Notes under the pieces: model-generated
What the model saw: the letters and a program-made list of their open reading frames with translations, nothing else
Databases searched by the model: none
What the model was told of the DNA's origin: nothing
NCBI GenBank assembly: GCA_029204225.1
Contig: MU835743.1
Span: 1-36,696 of the forward strand
Length of the DNA: 36,696 nucleotides
From: Diphasiastrum complanatum
Taxonomy: Eukaryota; Streptophyta; Lycopodiopsida; Lycopodiales; Lycopodiaceae
Reading direction: 5' to 3'
Made by a program: the position numbers and the translations under genes
In this document: positions 1 to 10,532 of the stretch, piece after piece
Numbering within the stretch: the stretch's first letter is position 1
How the letters are laid out: each line of letters opens with the position of its first letter

Positions 1-12
1 GCATGCAGTTTT

Positions 13-505
13 TGTTACATCCAAGTCCTGTATAAGGAAATCAGAATAATTTTTGACATGGATAGTCGGTCACTCCAGGTGTATGTGGTTATTGGTTATG
101 CCTCATCATTCCAGGCTTGGCCTGTAAAGTATTTAATAATCATATGAGGGCCCAGACCTAGGCCCAGACCTATAATTGGACATAAGAGCACTTGCATGGG
201 GTCTGACTGCTATATGCAAAATAGGAGGTCAATAACTAATATAGGCTACATGGGGATCCTAAGGGTATTTTCTATCTTGGAGAGAGAATACTTACCATGG
301 AAACTCGCCCATCTCTCTATGGAAATTCAGTTTCTGGAGCCAAGCTTCCTCCCTCTCTTGCATTTATTCACCATGGCTTGGGGGCTAGATCCAAGAGGGA
401 ACTCCAGAAGGGATCTAGGTTTGGATGAGTGATTTTGCTCCACAGGTGTCCTTTTGGTTGTTTTGCAACATGATCTAGTCAGATCTTCATAAGGCGATCC
501 TTACA
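13..505 (+). repeat. LTR of a Ty3/gypsy-type retrotransposon
   Basis: The block starts TGTTACATCC and ends CCTTACA, so it has TG...CA termini. One base later comes a primer-binding site, which makes this a 5' LTR of a plus-strand element. It shares its opening (TGTTAYRTCC) and internal blocks such as GGCTTGGGGG with the LTR-like sequences at 10104 and 20471, so these are related families, but they are too diverged to be a matched pair. Its partner LTR is not identified. Confidence 0.6.
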
Positions 506-506
506 A

Positions 507-518
507 TGGTATCAGAGT
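507..518 (+). other. Primer-binding site (tRNA-iMet)
   Basis: TGGTATCAGAGT is complementary to the 3' end of plant initiator tRNA-Met apart from the last base (usual TGGTATCAGAGC). It lies one base after the LTR end at 505 and is where minus-strand DNA synthesis of the element would start. Confidence 0.7.
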
Positions 519-2386
519 ATCCCACAAATTTTGGTCAAAATTGGTCAAAAATCATAGTTTTTTTTTATGTTTTTTGGACTAATTTTTTGGTAGATGTCAA
601 AATTCTTAGCCAATAGTTGGTAGGCACATTTCAAAGGTGTAATAAAGCTATCCAAGGTGTCATGAAGTTTGGTTAGGATTGGACACCATTAGGGGGCTCA
701 AAACATCAAACAATCTGTATTTTTGGTGATTTTTGGGCATGAATACCTACTAAATGGGGGTCTCAACTGTTGGTTCTCATTACAAGCTTAAAGATATGAT
801 GGATTGCGTCTATTCTGAGTCATCATGCATCCAATTTGGACAGGTGAGCATTAGACACCATCATGTTGAAGTTTTTGCTTGTTGAAGGAGGCCAAAAATG
901 CATTTTTTGCATGATTTGAGCTTATGATTGCTTACTGGACCTATTAGAAGCTTCTATGCCTCTCTAATGAACGTTATAGAGTGCTTGTAGCCTCTGATTG
1001 GTTGCTTATTGGGCTAGAGTTGAATTTTTGATGATACCACCTACAAAAAGTGCACCGGGCTCCTACCTGATTTTCTGTCATTTACAACTCGCACATGTGA
1101 AGCCTAGGTGGTAGGGTGATGTGGTAAGTGCCTTGTAGACCCATCACCCTCCGTATTGTGCTTTATAGTGACCAATTTGTGTGTCCTACAGAGAAAGTTA
1201 TGGTTGATGGAAGTTTGGCAATTGTTGAACTAAAATTTGCAAAATTTTCAAAATGTTCTGATGCATGCATGCTTGCAATCAGTGTAGTGATTGTTTGTTG
1301 ATGAAAATGTATGGATAGACCTGTATGCATGCTTGGATGCATGTTGCATGTGTAAACAGTAGATTGATCAGAAGATTTCTTGTATGAGGCTATTTTGGCA
1401 ATCTATATCAAAAGTAGATTTCCTAGTGGCTAGGCTAATTACGGGATTTCTTTTTCGTTTTTCAAAAAAGTCAGTGCATGTCAAGCTTTTGCATAAAGGA
1501 TGTTCTGAAATGATTTCGGTATGTGACAGTGCCTGTGAATTTGATAAATCGATTTTCTTAATCAATTTTCACAGTTGGTCCATTTCGAACAGATTTCAAA
1601 ATCCCAGGACTAATTTTCCAGTTTCTTGACAATTTACGTAAAAATTGATTTTTTATTGACATCACTGCACGCCATATTGGATGCATGCTGACATTTCAAA
1701 ATCCTTCCAATAGTGATGGTAATTGTGAAACTATCAAGTCAATGTTTGATCGATTTTTCACAATTTAGGTCCATATTGACTGGAATTAGAAAATCTTAGT
1801 TTACGTAGAATTGGAAGAAACCATGGACGTTTTTGATTTATTTAAATTCATTGGTATTGATCGAACAAAAATGACTTATAAAGTGAATCATCTTACTGTG
1901 ATGGAATTGGTAAGCTCTTTAAGGTTAATGTACCTTCACCTTTAGTTGACGATTTTTTGAATGTGTCAATTATGGAGCATTCTTGTTTTAGAGATCAATC
2001 AGGACATGGAGTAATGTAAATCTAGTGGAACAGTTTCTATGTTGATAGATAAGGGGATTTGCCAAAAATTAAGTGCGGGGCACTTAATGATTGAACAAAT
2101 CAAATTGTCAAGTTGATTGAGATATTCATTTATATGGGAAGTAGTGGTAAAGATTAAATTAAAATTTATTGACTGTTACCAAGTATCATTTGGTTATGGA
2201 TAGGATCAGTAGAATAAAGCTTATATCTTAGCTTTATGTCCAAAGATGTTTGTATAAGTTAGTCTAATCTTGGTTTGTATGCTAAGATCTGATGTAGGCT
2301 GATTAATTGACAGAATTTTGTTAATAAGAGTTAGATGGGTTGGATGTGTATCTTGGTCACTTACTAGTTCAAGTGGGACAAGTGAT
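519..2386. other. AT-rich non-coding stretch, probably element leader
   Basis: No gene is recognisable. The longest open frames are under 85 codons and resemble nothing known. Position after a primer site suggests the untranslated leader or a decayed gag of the LTR element. Near 521-548 is a short tandem TTGGTCAAAA. Between 1261 and 1350 and at 1681-1688 are several ATGCATGC/TTGCATG motifs. Confidence 0.4.
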
Positions 2387-3800
2387 TATACTTTTTGAAT
2401 AAGAAACGTCGCGACAGTTTTCGTATCGTTTCGTCGCCTCTTCTTTCAACGTTCTTTGTAGCATAATCCGTTGCAACTAGAATATAACGACATTTAGTAT
2501 GTCGGGTCATAGGTTTGATTGGACTGACAAAGTCAATCCCCCACTTCTCAAATGGTGCAAGAGGCAGGATTTGGTGTCAACGACCAATTCATTGCTTTGG
2601 TAGGCTTACGGGATCTCTGGCATGGATCACACGAACGAGTAAAATTTGATACATCCTTGAACATTGTTGGCCACCAATACTTGGCAGTCAATATCTTATT
2701 AATAGTGTTCTTCAATGCAAAGTGTCCTCCAGCATCTTCTGAATGTAAGGCTTGAACAACCTTTTTAATATTTGCTATTTGAGACATCTTCGTAGCTGAT
2801 GATCAACACCAAGCTTGTATTGAACATTGTTAATAATCGTATAAGGTGCTACCTTATATTAAAAAATTGTCTTTTTCTCCAAATCATAACCATCCAGATA
2901 TATCTGATCCTTGAGATAAGTAATGATATCAAAATATAATGAATTGGTGGAAGAAATTTCAAATAGATGTTCGTCTGAAAAATCATCGTTAATTGGTTCT
3001 TCAACTTTCCCAGTGCTGAGTTGCAATAGATAATCAACATTTAGTATGATTACTTTCCTTGGTGAAGTTCTACTTGATAAGTGAATTCCTGTAGAAGTAG
3101 AACCCATCGAGAATTCGTTCGGATAGATCTGGTTTATTTACAAGATACTTAAGAGCATATTGATCAACATGAAAAATAAATGCATATCCCAACAAATAAT
3201 GCCGAAATTTCTTAACAGTGAAAATCATGCTAAGTTCTTCCCTTTTCATAGCCGACTAATTCTTCTCTGAGGCACTGAGTTGTCGACTCACATAGTAAAT
3301 GGGATGATCCTTTCGTTCTGCTCGTCCTTCTGGCTCAGACAGACGCCAATAGCAAATGCAGAAACATCAACATAACTAAGAAATAAAATCACCCAGTTGG
3401 GTGGTCTCAAAATAGGAGCATTGATCAACCTTTGCTTAAGTCTTCGAATGCTTTCTGCTGTTCTTTCGTCCACAAGTATTCCACTTGTTTCTTCAGTAGA
3501 TGTGTAAGAAAGGCAGCAATAGAAGCATGATTTTGAATAAATCCCCGATAATAGCCGACATGTCCTAAGAAACCTCTTAGTTCATGTAAATTGGTTAGTA
3601 TCTGGAGATTCTTTATAAGCTCGACTTCTCTTTGTCGACTTCTATTCCTCTGTTAGATATCCTATGTCCGAGTAATGTTTCTTCTTTTCATACCGAAAAA
3701 GCATTTCTCTGGATGAAGGGATAAACAAGTATCTCAACACCATTGCAATGCCAAAGATAGTCATTATTCGAGTGCCGAAAAGAAAGTATTTGCGACAGAC
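2387..3800 (-). pseudogene. Ty3/gypsy polymerase remnant: RT end, RNase H, integrase
   Basis: Read on the minus strand from 3800 downwards. The end of RT comes first (LSLHPEKCFFGMK, then FLGHVGYYRGFI). RNase H follows at about 3470-3288 (LINAPILRPP, then DVSAFAIGVCLSQ). The linker at about 3107-2859 (FSDEHLFEI) leads to the integrase zinc domain at 2787-2548 (AGGHF, YWWPTMFKDV, CDPCQR). The start of the catalytic core is at about 2550-2390 (FEKWGIDFV, RYILVATDYATK). These are standard plant gypsy signatures. The reading frame changes many times and stops are frequent, so it is dead. The upstream gag-protease-RT part and downstream end are missing. Its orientation is opposite to the gypsy remnant at 6174, so they are separate insertions. 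Confidence 0.88.
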
Positions 3801-3834
3801 GAATAAGATGGTTTTAAGATAGTTCTTTAGAGCA

Positions 3835-4439
3835 TGTTTTACGGAGACACAACAAATAACTATAATGCGCTAGAGAGTCTGTCTGATCAAAGAGTGATTC
3901 ATGTAATGCTTTAGAGATTGCTAGTAGACTCAAGATCACTCACACTCAACAGTGCGGGAGAACAAAGATAAGGGAGAATAACTCTCAGCACTCTATTCAC
4001 TTCTTCAACCTCTTACATATGCATAAACTCTTCTCTCTCAATGCTCGAGACTGAAGTGTGAGATCAATATATGTTCTACGAGGTGAACAAACACACCTCT
4101 AAAACAACAGGTGCGTCGCTCCTGCGAAAGGGTCTAGTTAACAATTAGACTAAATATACGTTCAATTATATCATAAGAGGTATATTTAACTAAGAGTTAA
4201 GTTTACTCTAGTTTAACATGTCTTTTCATATCTAGTCATTTCGTGTGGACGACCTAGTAAAGGTTATCCAAGACAATGTCTTTCCTTTTAAAGGTCTTGT
4301 CCTAAATTACAAGGCAAGTACTTAGGAGATATATTCTCAAAAAACGACTTAGGCCTCTTCATGATTTATAGTTATTCGGCTCATGTCTTCATTTTTGAGT
4401 ATATCATGGCATATTTATATTGATATTCAATATTTAACA
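3835..4439 (-). repeat. LTR-like block (minus orientation)
   Basis: On the minus strand the block begins TGTTAAATATTGAATATC and can be ended at ...CCGTAAAACA, giving TG...CA termini and about 605 bp. It cuts off the copia coding sequence exactly at 4440. No primer site or matching target duplication was found, so the far boundary is a guess. It may be a solo LTR or the 3' LTR of a deleted copia. Confidence 0.4.
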
Positions 4440-6172
4440 ATTTTGTGGCATCACAGATGACATTTCGTTCTCCATTGCCTGAATCTAGTGATCTTTATCT
4501 GGTCCATTTACAACTTCCTCGAATGTTTGAGATTCGTCAGAGAATCCACAAAATTCGTTGGTTGTATTAAAACATCTTCACCATACCTTTCTGGTGGTTT
4601 ATGTTCTCTGTCTGATCTTCTCACATGTGGTTTCAAGTCTGATTCTGCAGGTTTAGAGTTTGATTCTGATTTGAGCTTTTCTGCTGGAATTCGAACTGGC
4701 GATTCGAGTCTGTCAAGCACTCGATCTTTATCTCCCTCTGAATCTGGTAACTCTCTTTTATCTTCTGCTTTTTTTTTCTTCTATTGTCGTTGGTAACTCA
4801 TAATAATTTTTGAGAATTTCATAGCCAACTAGATCACTGTCAGCTATGTATCTCGTCTCATCAAATTACTTTTGTCTTGCCAATTTCGGGTGACACAATA
4901 ATATGACGAATGTAACTCGAATCCTACCAGAAAACCTTGTTTTGTCTTTTCATCGAGTTTCTTTCTTAGCTTATCTGGTATGTGCATCCAAATCTTCGAA
5001 CATGTGCAAGATTTGGCTTCGACTTCCACCATATCTCATGAGGAGTTTTATCCGATATTCAAGATTTCAGAATACGATTCTGAAGATAATTTGATGTAGC
5101 CACTACTTCTACCCACAATAATTTTGGTGCTTTCGCATGAGCCATCATACACCTTGCAGTTTTCATTAGTGTACAATTCCTTCGTTCAGTTATTCCATTG
5201 TGTTGAGGTGTGTAAGTGCATAATACCTCAATCAGTACAGTAAGCTTTCAATTCGTTGGAAATGTACCCTCCACGATCTGTGCAAATTTGCTTCAGCTTA
5301 TTGTCTGTCTACTTTTCAACCCAATTCGTATACTCAACGAATTTCTTGAAAGCTTCAGATTTGGTACGAATAAAGTATACTACAGCGAACACAGCGAACT
5401 TGCTGAAGTCATCAATAAAAATAATGAAGTACTTTGCATCACCCAACGACAATACTTCGAATGGTCCACAAATATCTGAATGCACAATTTCAAGTACCTT
5501 AGTTGCTTTATAGACATCCTTACTCTGTGTGTCCTGATCTTCTGCATCTATTGCAGATCTTCTTATCACCAGAATTCTTCTATTGTTTTCCAGATTGTTG
5601 TTCATTAGTCTTAGACTCATTCTTCTTAGACAACTCCCTCTTAAACTTAGACTTCTTAGTAGATTTATTCTTCTGAGTAAATAGAGCATTTTCTCAATCA
5701 CCATTGTCATCATAGCGTTCATGAGCTTCTACTTTCTCTTTCACTCCGTCTATTATTGCCTTTTGAAGTGTCATTGTCGCATCTTTTGCCAATAAGGTTC
5801 GAGTTGTGTGGAATGACCTGGGTAGGGCTTGAAGAAAATAACTAAGCGGTTTTTCCTTAGAAATTGTATTTTCTGTACCAGAATTCTGCAAAGAAATAAA
5901 TAGATCTCTAATCTTTCGCACAAATGTGTTCAGGTCTTTGGCGTCCCACTGTAGGTAAGTAGTTAAGTGGTCTTCCAAGAACATGATCAGATTATGAGAT
6001 CGAGTCTCATTATTGGTTTGCATTTCTTCTCATAAATCCTTTACGTTTAAAATTGACGTAAGATCTAGCATTATATTGTCATGCACTGAAGACGCAATAA
6101 TTGCTATAGCTTTGTCATTTTTTAAACTCCATTCTCGAAGGTCTTTGCCAAGAGTAGCTTCTGGCTTTTCCA
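4440..6172 (-). pseudogene. Ty1/copia remnant: gag, zinc knuckle, integrase, start of RT
   Basis: Read on the minus strand. The gag domain is at about 6172-5694 (GKDLREWSLKNDKAIA, LPRSFHTTRTLLAKD). A zinc knuckle near 5550 reads CNRCRRSGHTE then stop then GC. The integrase core starts at about 5520 (VLEIVHSDICGPF, FIIFIDDFSKF) and includes TDRGG near 5290. A later piece at 5032-4844 (HIPDKLRKKLDEK) and a linker at 4720-4508 (RRSDREHKPPERYGE) follow. RT begins at about 4540-4440 and is then cut off. The zinc knuckle joins the integrase core directly, so protease and the GAG-pre-integrase domain are deleted. Gag is clearly related to the plus-strand copia at 23186. Stops and frameshifts throughout show a dead copy. 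Confidence 0.88.
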
Positions 6173-6173
6173 T

Positions 6174-8222
6174 ATGGATCCTGCCATAAATGAATATTAT
6201 GCGGCCTATGTAACTCAAACTCAGTATCAAGGTGGGAGAAATTATGGCTGCTACGGATGTGGCGAAGGACACAGAATTGCTGAATGTCCTTACAAGGGAC
6301 AATACACATCTTTCTACTGGAAATGTGGTTATGAGCACTGCTACAAAGACTGTCCATTGAGATCTGGGACCAGTGCACCACTGAATTTCATTGCGATACA
6401 ACCAGAATAGCTCCAATGGGGACAAGAAAAACAACGGTTCCATGCCCTTGTATTAGCCATCACGCGAGCACAGAAGATGATGGAAGTGGCATCTGCATAC
6501 CGTGTTTTATTGAGAAGGCCATGGTTGAGGACTGCGCAAGTAGTTCACAACTTGAGTATAGGAAAACTCACCTTTGAGAACAGAGAGCAGGCTGTAAAGG
6601 TCGATCCAATCACATGGGCGGTGAAACCTATTGCACCCAAGGCTGATGATAGATCATCCATGACAGATCATATGATCGATCTCCCAAAGCAAGACAAGGG
6701 TGGTCATTACGATTCAGAGATGGATGTTGTGAGATGGACGGATGTTTTAGCAACAATTGACTGCCAAGCATGTCAATATGAATCGAATCATGAATCCAGC
6801 ACATCTTCACCCAAGTGTTATACCATGGGCACACCAACTACATTTGGGGAGAATATGATCAACGTAGCATGGCTGTCAACGAAAAGTATTGAGAATCTAG
6901 TGGATGATGATTTAGTCCCTTGGCAATATGCTTTGACTTACAACAAGGAGACTGAGCTGACAGATGAGCAGGTCCTACAGCACATGGACCCAGATCTCTA
7001 CGAAATCAAGAGAGTACCAGCTCAACTGCCACAAAGATTTCCTATGGCGAAGGTTTCTAAGATAGATCCACCAAGGACACCTATGCAAAAGAAGAGCCAG
7101 ATGAAACAATGCTACAACCAAGTGATTCGATGGAGTGATCTACCCGAAGAAGCTATAGCTACAGTGGATGTTGATATTTTCAATCACGAGACGAATATCA
7201 CACCAATTCCGAAGAAAGACAACAAGGACGAATCCAACTATGTGACAAGAAAGGGCAAAAAGAAGGTGCTGGATTTCTTGAAGTCAATCAAAATGAACTC
7301 AGATATAGTGTCATCTTCTTCTCAGATGACAGAGGAGGAATCTTGTTGAGCACCAGTTCATGAGATGCTTGAGACCTTCAAGAATTATACTTTGGACGAC
7401 ATGCTAATTATGATGTCGCAAGCACAGCGAGAATCTAATCAAAGCTAGTAACCAGCAGAACAAGTCTTTGAGGGACCTGCACGAACGCAACCGATGAACC
7501 TTGTCGAGCCAGGTGAAGAAGAAAAGATTGTACATGTGGGAGAGTAGTTAACACCCACACAATTCAAGAGACTGCGATCATTGTTGGTGGAATATAGGGA
7601 TTGTTTTGCCTGGAATTACAATGATCTTAAAGCTATCCCACCAACAGTAGTCCAACACACCATACCCTTGGTGGATGGAGCAGTCCCCAAGGTGAGCCAC
7701 TATTATCGTTGCAACCCAAACTACATGGAGTTGATCAAACAAGAGTTGCAGAAACTGTTAGATGTTGATTTCATCTATGAAATTGAGCACACTGAGTGGG
7801 GTATCGCCTATAGTTATAGTACCCAAGCCAAATGGCAAAATGCAAATTTGTGTGAATCTGAAGGCGCTAACCACAGTCACCAAGAAGGACCATTTTTCCT
7901 TACCCTTTACAAAAAACGTCTTGGATCGAGTAGTTGGAACAGAATCCTACAGTTTCCTGGACGGCTTTAGCGGTTACAATTAGTTGAAGATAGCGTCACA
8001 AGATCAACACAAGACAACATTTGCCACTGAATGGACTTATGCCTAAAAAAGTGATGTCATTCGGTCTTTGCAATGCCCCAAGCACCTTCCAACGAGTTAT
8101 GTAGGCGACATTCAAAGAATATTTGCAAAAATTTCTAAAGATTTTCTTGGACGATCTGTGTGTGCATGGACCCAATGCAGAGCACCTATTCAATTTAGAG
8201 AAAGTGCTACATTTGAGGGAGT
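6174..8222 (+). pseudogene. Ty3/gypsy gag-protease-RT remnant
   Basis: One frame from 6174 to about 7800 carries scattered stops. Two gag zinc knuckles of CX2CX3HX4C type lie at about 6246-6360 (CYGCGEGHRIAEC, then a second whose first Cys is Tyr). The C-terminal end of protease is at about 6498 (YRVLLRRPWL; the usual LLGRPW has Arg for Gly). The catalytic DTG part is absent, so the protease is truncated. RT follows: EYRDCFAW, HTIPLVDGA, YYRCNPNY, then after a shift near 7795 SPIVIVPKPNGKMQICV, SFLDGFSGYN, SFGLCNAPSTFQRVM and FLDD at about 8150. Another shift occurs in an A7 run at 8044-8050. RNase H and integrase are missing and Helitron sequence follows. Confidence 0.88.
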
Positions 8223-8239
8223 AATTCCATGACATGGAC

Positions 8240-9109
8240 ACTCCCGAGTGTGTGTGAGGCAACCCTTCATACATCACTCCGGAGGGTGAGAGCCAGTCTG
8301 CAAGAAGGAGGAGGTTGCATAGGAAGTGACAAGAAGTGCGTAGGGCGTTGTCGCTTGCACCTGTAGTTCATGTCATTGAGGAGACAACATGTTCGACCGC
8401 AAGTTTGGTTTCAAACTTGCAAAGTGTCGAGCACATAGTGACTGTTGGTGTCAGTGGTGTGGGTAGTTCAGGGGGGGTTGTCATGCCAGAGCACGTGCGT
8501 GGCAATGCCATGTATAGAACGCCGGAGTTGGAGTCTAGGTCGGAGAGGAAGCATAGATTAGAGCGGAGGAGAAGAGCGAAGAGTAGGCTTCTCCCTCATG
8601 AGTTGGAGCAGGTTCAGCAAGGTGTTCATAGGGATGTAGTTGATTCAGCCACCATTGCGAGTATTGATGATGATACTCTTCTTGGAGTAGATGTTGGTTT
8701 GCCTGTGAGAGGGTTAGAGTTTGAGGAGGATGTTGCACCGAGCAATTTGGGAGTAGGGTCGATCACACAGGTCTGCTCATCTATGAGAGGAGTAGAGTCA
8801 AAAGAGACAGTTTTGTTGACGTCTTTAGGTGCAAATTCAACTTTTGTAGAGGTGGTTACGCCCGAGGAGGTGCGTAACCACCCGTTGTATAGGACATCTG
8901 AGGCCGAGTCTAGATCAGCTAGGATTAAAAGGTTGAGGCATAGGTACTATGCAAAGAGGAGGTTTTTAGGTAGGGGTGGTCCACCAGCACGCTGTGTTAC
9001 GCCCGAGGAGGTGCATAATTACGCATCATATAAGACTCCAAAGGCATAGTCTAGATCAGCTGGAGCTAGATGACAGGGGCATAGATTTAAGACGAAAAGG
9101 AGAGCTCTA
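8240..9109 (+). repeat. Four 37-codon repeats in the Helitron protein
   Basis: The copies lie at 8240-8350, 8483-8593, 8858-8968 and 8999-9109, all in one frame. The shared pattern is T/M-P-E-x-V, then five residues, Y-x-T-P/S, E/K, then S-x-S and a run rich in Arg and Lys ending R-x-L. Copies 3 and 4 are almost identical at the DNA level at their start (GTTACGCCCGAGGAGGTGC at 8855 and 8996). Unit starts are 243, 375 and 141 bases apart, so spacers vary while the frame is kept. Copies 1 and 4 carry stops. Confidence 0.8.
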
Positions 9110-9964
9110 GATAGGGTTGGTAGGTTATTTGAGGTGGGCAGATTACCCATGACTCCATCCCATCATGATTTGGGACGGATGGAGTTTGCATGTGGTTGTT
9201 GTTCAGCCTTGCGATGGAAAGCAGAAAGGAATAGGCGTTTCTGTTACATGAAAGGCAAGGTGCGGTTGCCTTTGATGCCATCGCCGCCTTATGAGCTATT
9301 TCGTTTGTACACGTCCTCCGATGACTCAGGAGCTCATTTTAGGAAGAACATTCAAGGTTACAATAACTCATTGGCATTTGCATCTCTTGGGGTGAATCTG
9401 GATAGATCCATCTCCAACTCCGTAGGTGGCGCATACACATTTCAAGTGTTTGGGCGGTTGTACCATCACATTGGTGGTTTGTTGCCATCAGATAGGCCTT
9501 CCTTTTCACAAATTTACTTCATGGATGGTGATGATTTGCAAATGGATCAAAAATTATCTTTGAACCCCGAGCTTAGGCGTGATGTTCTCTCTGTCTTGCA
9601 GAGCATGATGGTGGATGTGCGTCCATTTGCATAACGTTTTAAGAATGTTGCCTGATCATGCGGGAGAACGTCACTAAGGATATTCATCTCCGCATAGTAT
9701 CAGGTTGTTCACAGAGTAAAGTGAGCAGACAATTCAATGCTCCCATGAGCAATGAGATTGCGGTGCTTATGCCTTTAGATGAGACCCCGAGTGATGGAAT
9801 GTGTGACATCATACTGCATTCCATTCAAGATGGTTTGCAATTCATCACACAACATCATTCGTCATATGATGCATTGTATTTTGTACTGTTATTTCCATTC
9901 GGTACGGATGGGTGGTATCCAGAAATCCCACATGTGCATATCAGAGATGATGTACGTGCCGAAT
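8240..9964 (+). pseudogene. Truncated Helitron protein: N-terminal repeats and Helitron-like N domain
   Basis: Helitrons are rolling-circle DNA transposons whose RepHel protein joins a nuclease and a helicase. One frame runs from 8240 to 9634 with four stops (two in the first repeat, two in the fourth). It holds four copies of a 37-residue basic repeat and then the Helitron-specific region: CGCCSALRWKAERN (about 9198), GKVRLP, FRKNIQGYNNSLAFASLGV (about 9340), AYTFQVFGRLYHHIGGLLP (about 9430) and SFSQIYFMD. A frameshift at 9635-9657 leads into RQFNAPMSNEIAVLMP and then YDALYFVLLFPFGTDGWYP (about 9865). The fragment ends before the HUH nuclease motif and helicase. It sits between gypsy RT and a gypsy 3' end. 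No Helitron 5' TC or 3' CTRR end was recognised. Confidence 0.85.
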
Positions 9965-10083
9965 TAAATGATTGAGAAATCGTATAGTTACCAAGCATCT
10001 AGTTCGATGGAAGGGATGTACAGACGATGACAATTCCTGGGAACAAGAAGGAACTTTCCCAGTTTTAAGTTTTGAGGACAGAA
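9965..10083 (+). pseudogene. Gypsy chromodomain-like C-terminal remnant
   Basis: In one frame the sequence reads LRNRIVTKHLVRWKG, then a spacer, SWEQEG, and SFEDRT before a stop at 10082. Chromodomains at the end of plant gypsy integrases have the same layout: a basic strand, LVRWKG, a W-E pair and a terminal acidic stretch. It is followed by a polypurine tract and LTR, the position expected for the end of pol. The upstream integrase is absent and replaced by Helitron sequence. The N-terminal part of the domain is missing. Confidence 0.65.
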
Positions 10084-10090
10084 CTTGAAT

Positions 10091-10103
10091 AAGGAGGGAA
10101 AAA
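10091..10103 (+). other. Polypurine tract
   Basis: AAGGAGGGAAAAA immediately precedes an LTR that starts TGTTATGTCC. This is the plus-strand primer position of LTR elements and marks the 3' LTR boundary. Confidence 0.65.
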
Positions 10104-10520
10104 TGTTATGTCCATGACGGGTCTCGGGTAGCGTGTCCATGCTAGGGACTGGAAGTAGGCCTAAGTACTTGATGGTGGATTTGTATGGGTCTATCAGTGA
10201 GTCATTGGGGAACTAGATGATGTGGCCCAAATAGGCTGCTGAGGTGTCACAGTGCACTACTAGTGGTGCATGGGCCTTGGAGGGTATAAGTATACCTATT
10301 GGGCTCTCAATAGTGTATCCTTGATTGGGAGACTGGTAGTCGTATGTTGCCAGCGTGATGCCTCGTTCCTCTTTGTGATTGATCCATAGCTTGGGGGCTA
10401 GATCCGTTCTAGGTTTGATTAGGTTGGTTTGTCCACCTCCATTTCCCTTGGGTTGCTTGTAATTGGCATGCTTAGAATAGGATCCTTGGATTAGGAGTTT
10501 ATACAAGGATTGAGCAGGAG
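10104..10520 (+). repeat. 3' LTR of the gypsy remnant (end uncertain)
   Basis: It begins TGTTATGTCC directly after the polypurine tract. It shares GCTTGGGGGCTAGATCC with the LTR at 13-505. The 3' boundary is not defined because no matched partner LTR, primer site or target duplication was found. The minus-strand open frame here (10213-10554) resembles nothing known and is probably chance. Confidence 0.5.
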
Positions 10521-10532
10521 CCTCCTCAACAT

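Noticed and set aside
6246-6360. Three-residue spacing in the gag zinc knuckles as a novelty
   Set aside because: CX2CX3HX4C knuckles are common in plant gypsy Gag proteins. Only the Cys to Tyr change is damage.
8240-9109. Host gene with repeats, separate from a transposon
   Set aside because: The frame continues directly into unmistakable Helitron N-domain sequence, so the repeats belong to the transposon protein.
13-10520. LTRs at 13-505 and 10104-10520 as the two ends of one nested gypsy element
   Set aside because: Orientation and order would fit, but the two LTRs look far too different to have been identical at insertion, and no gag is seen after the first.
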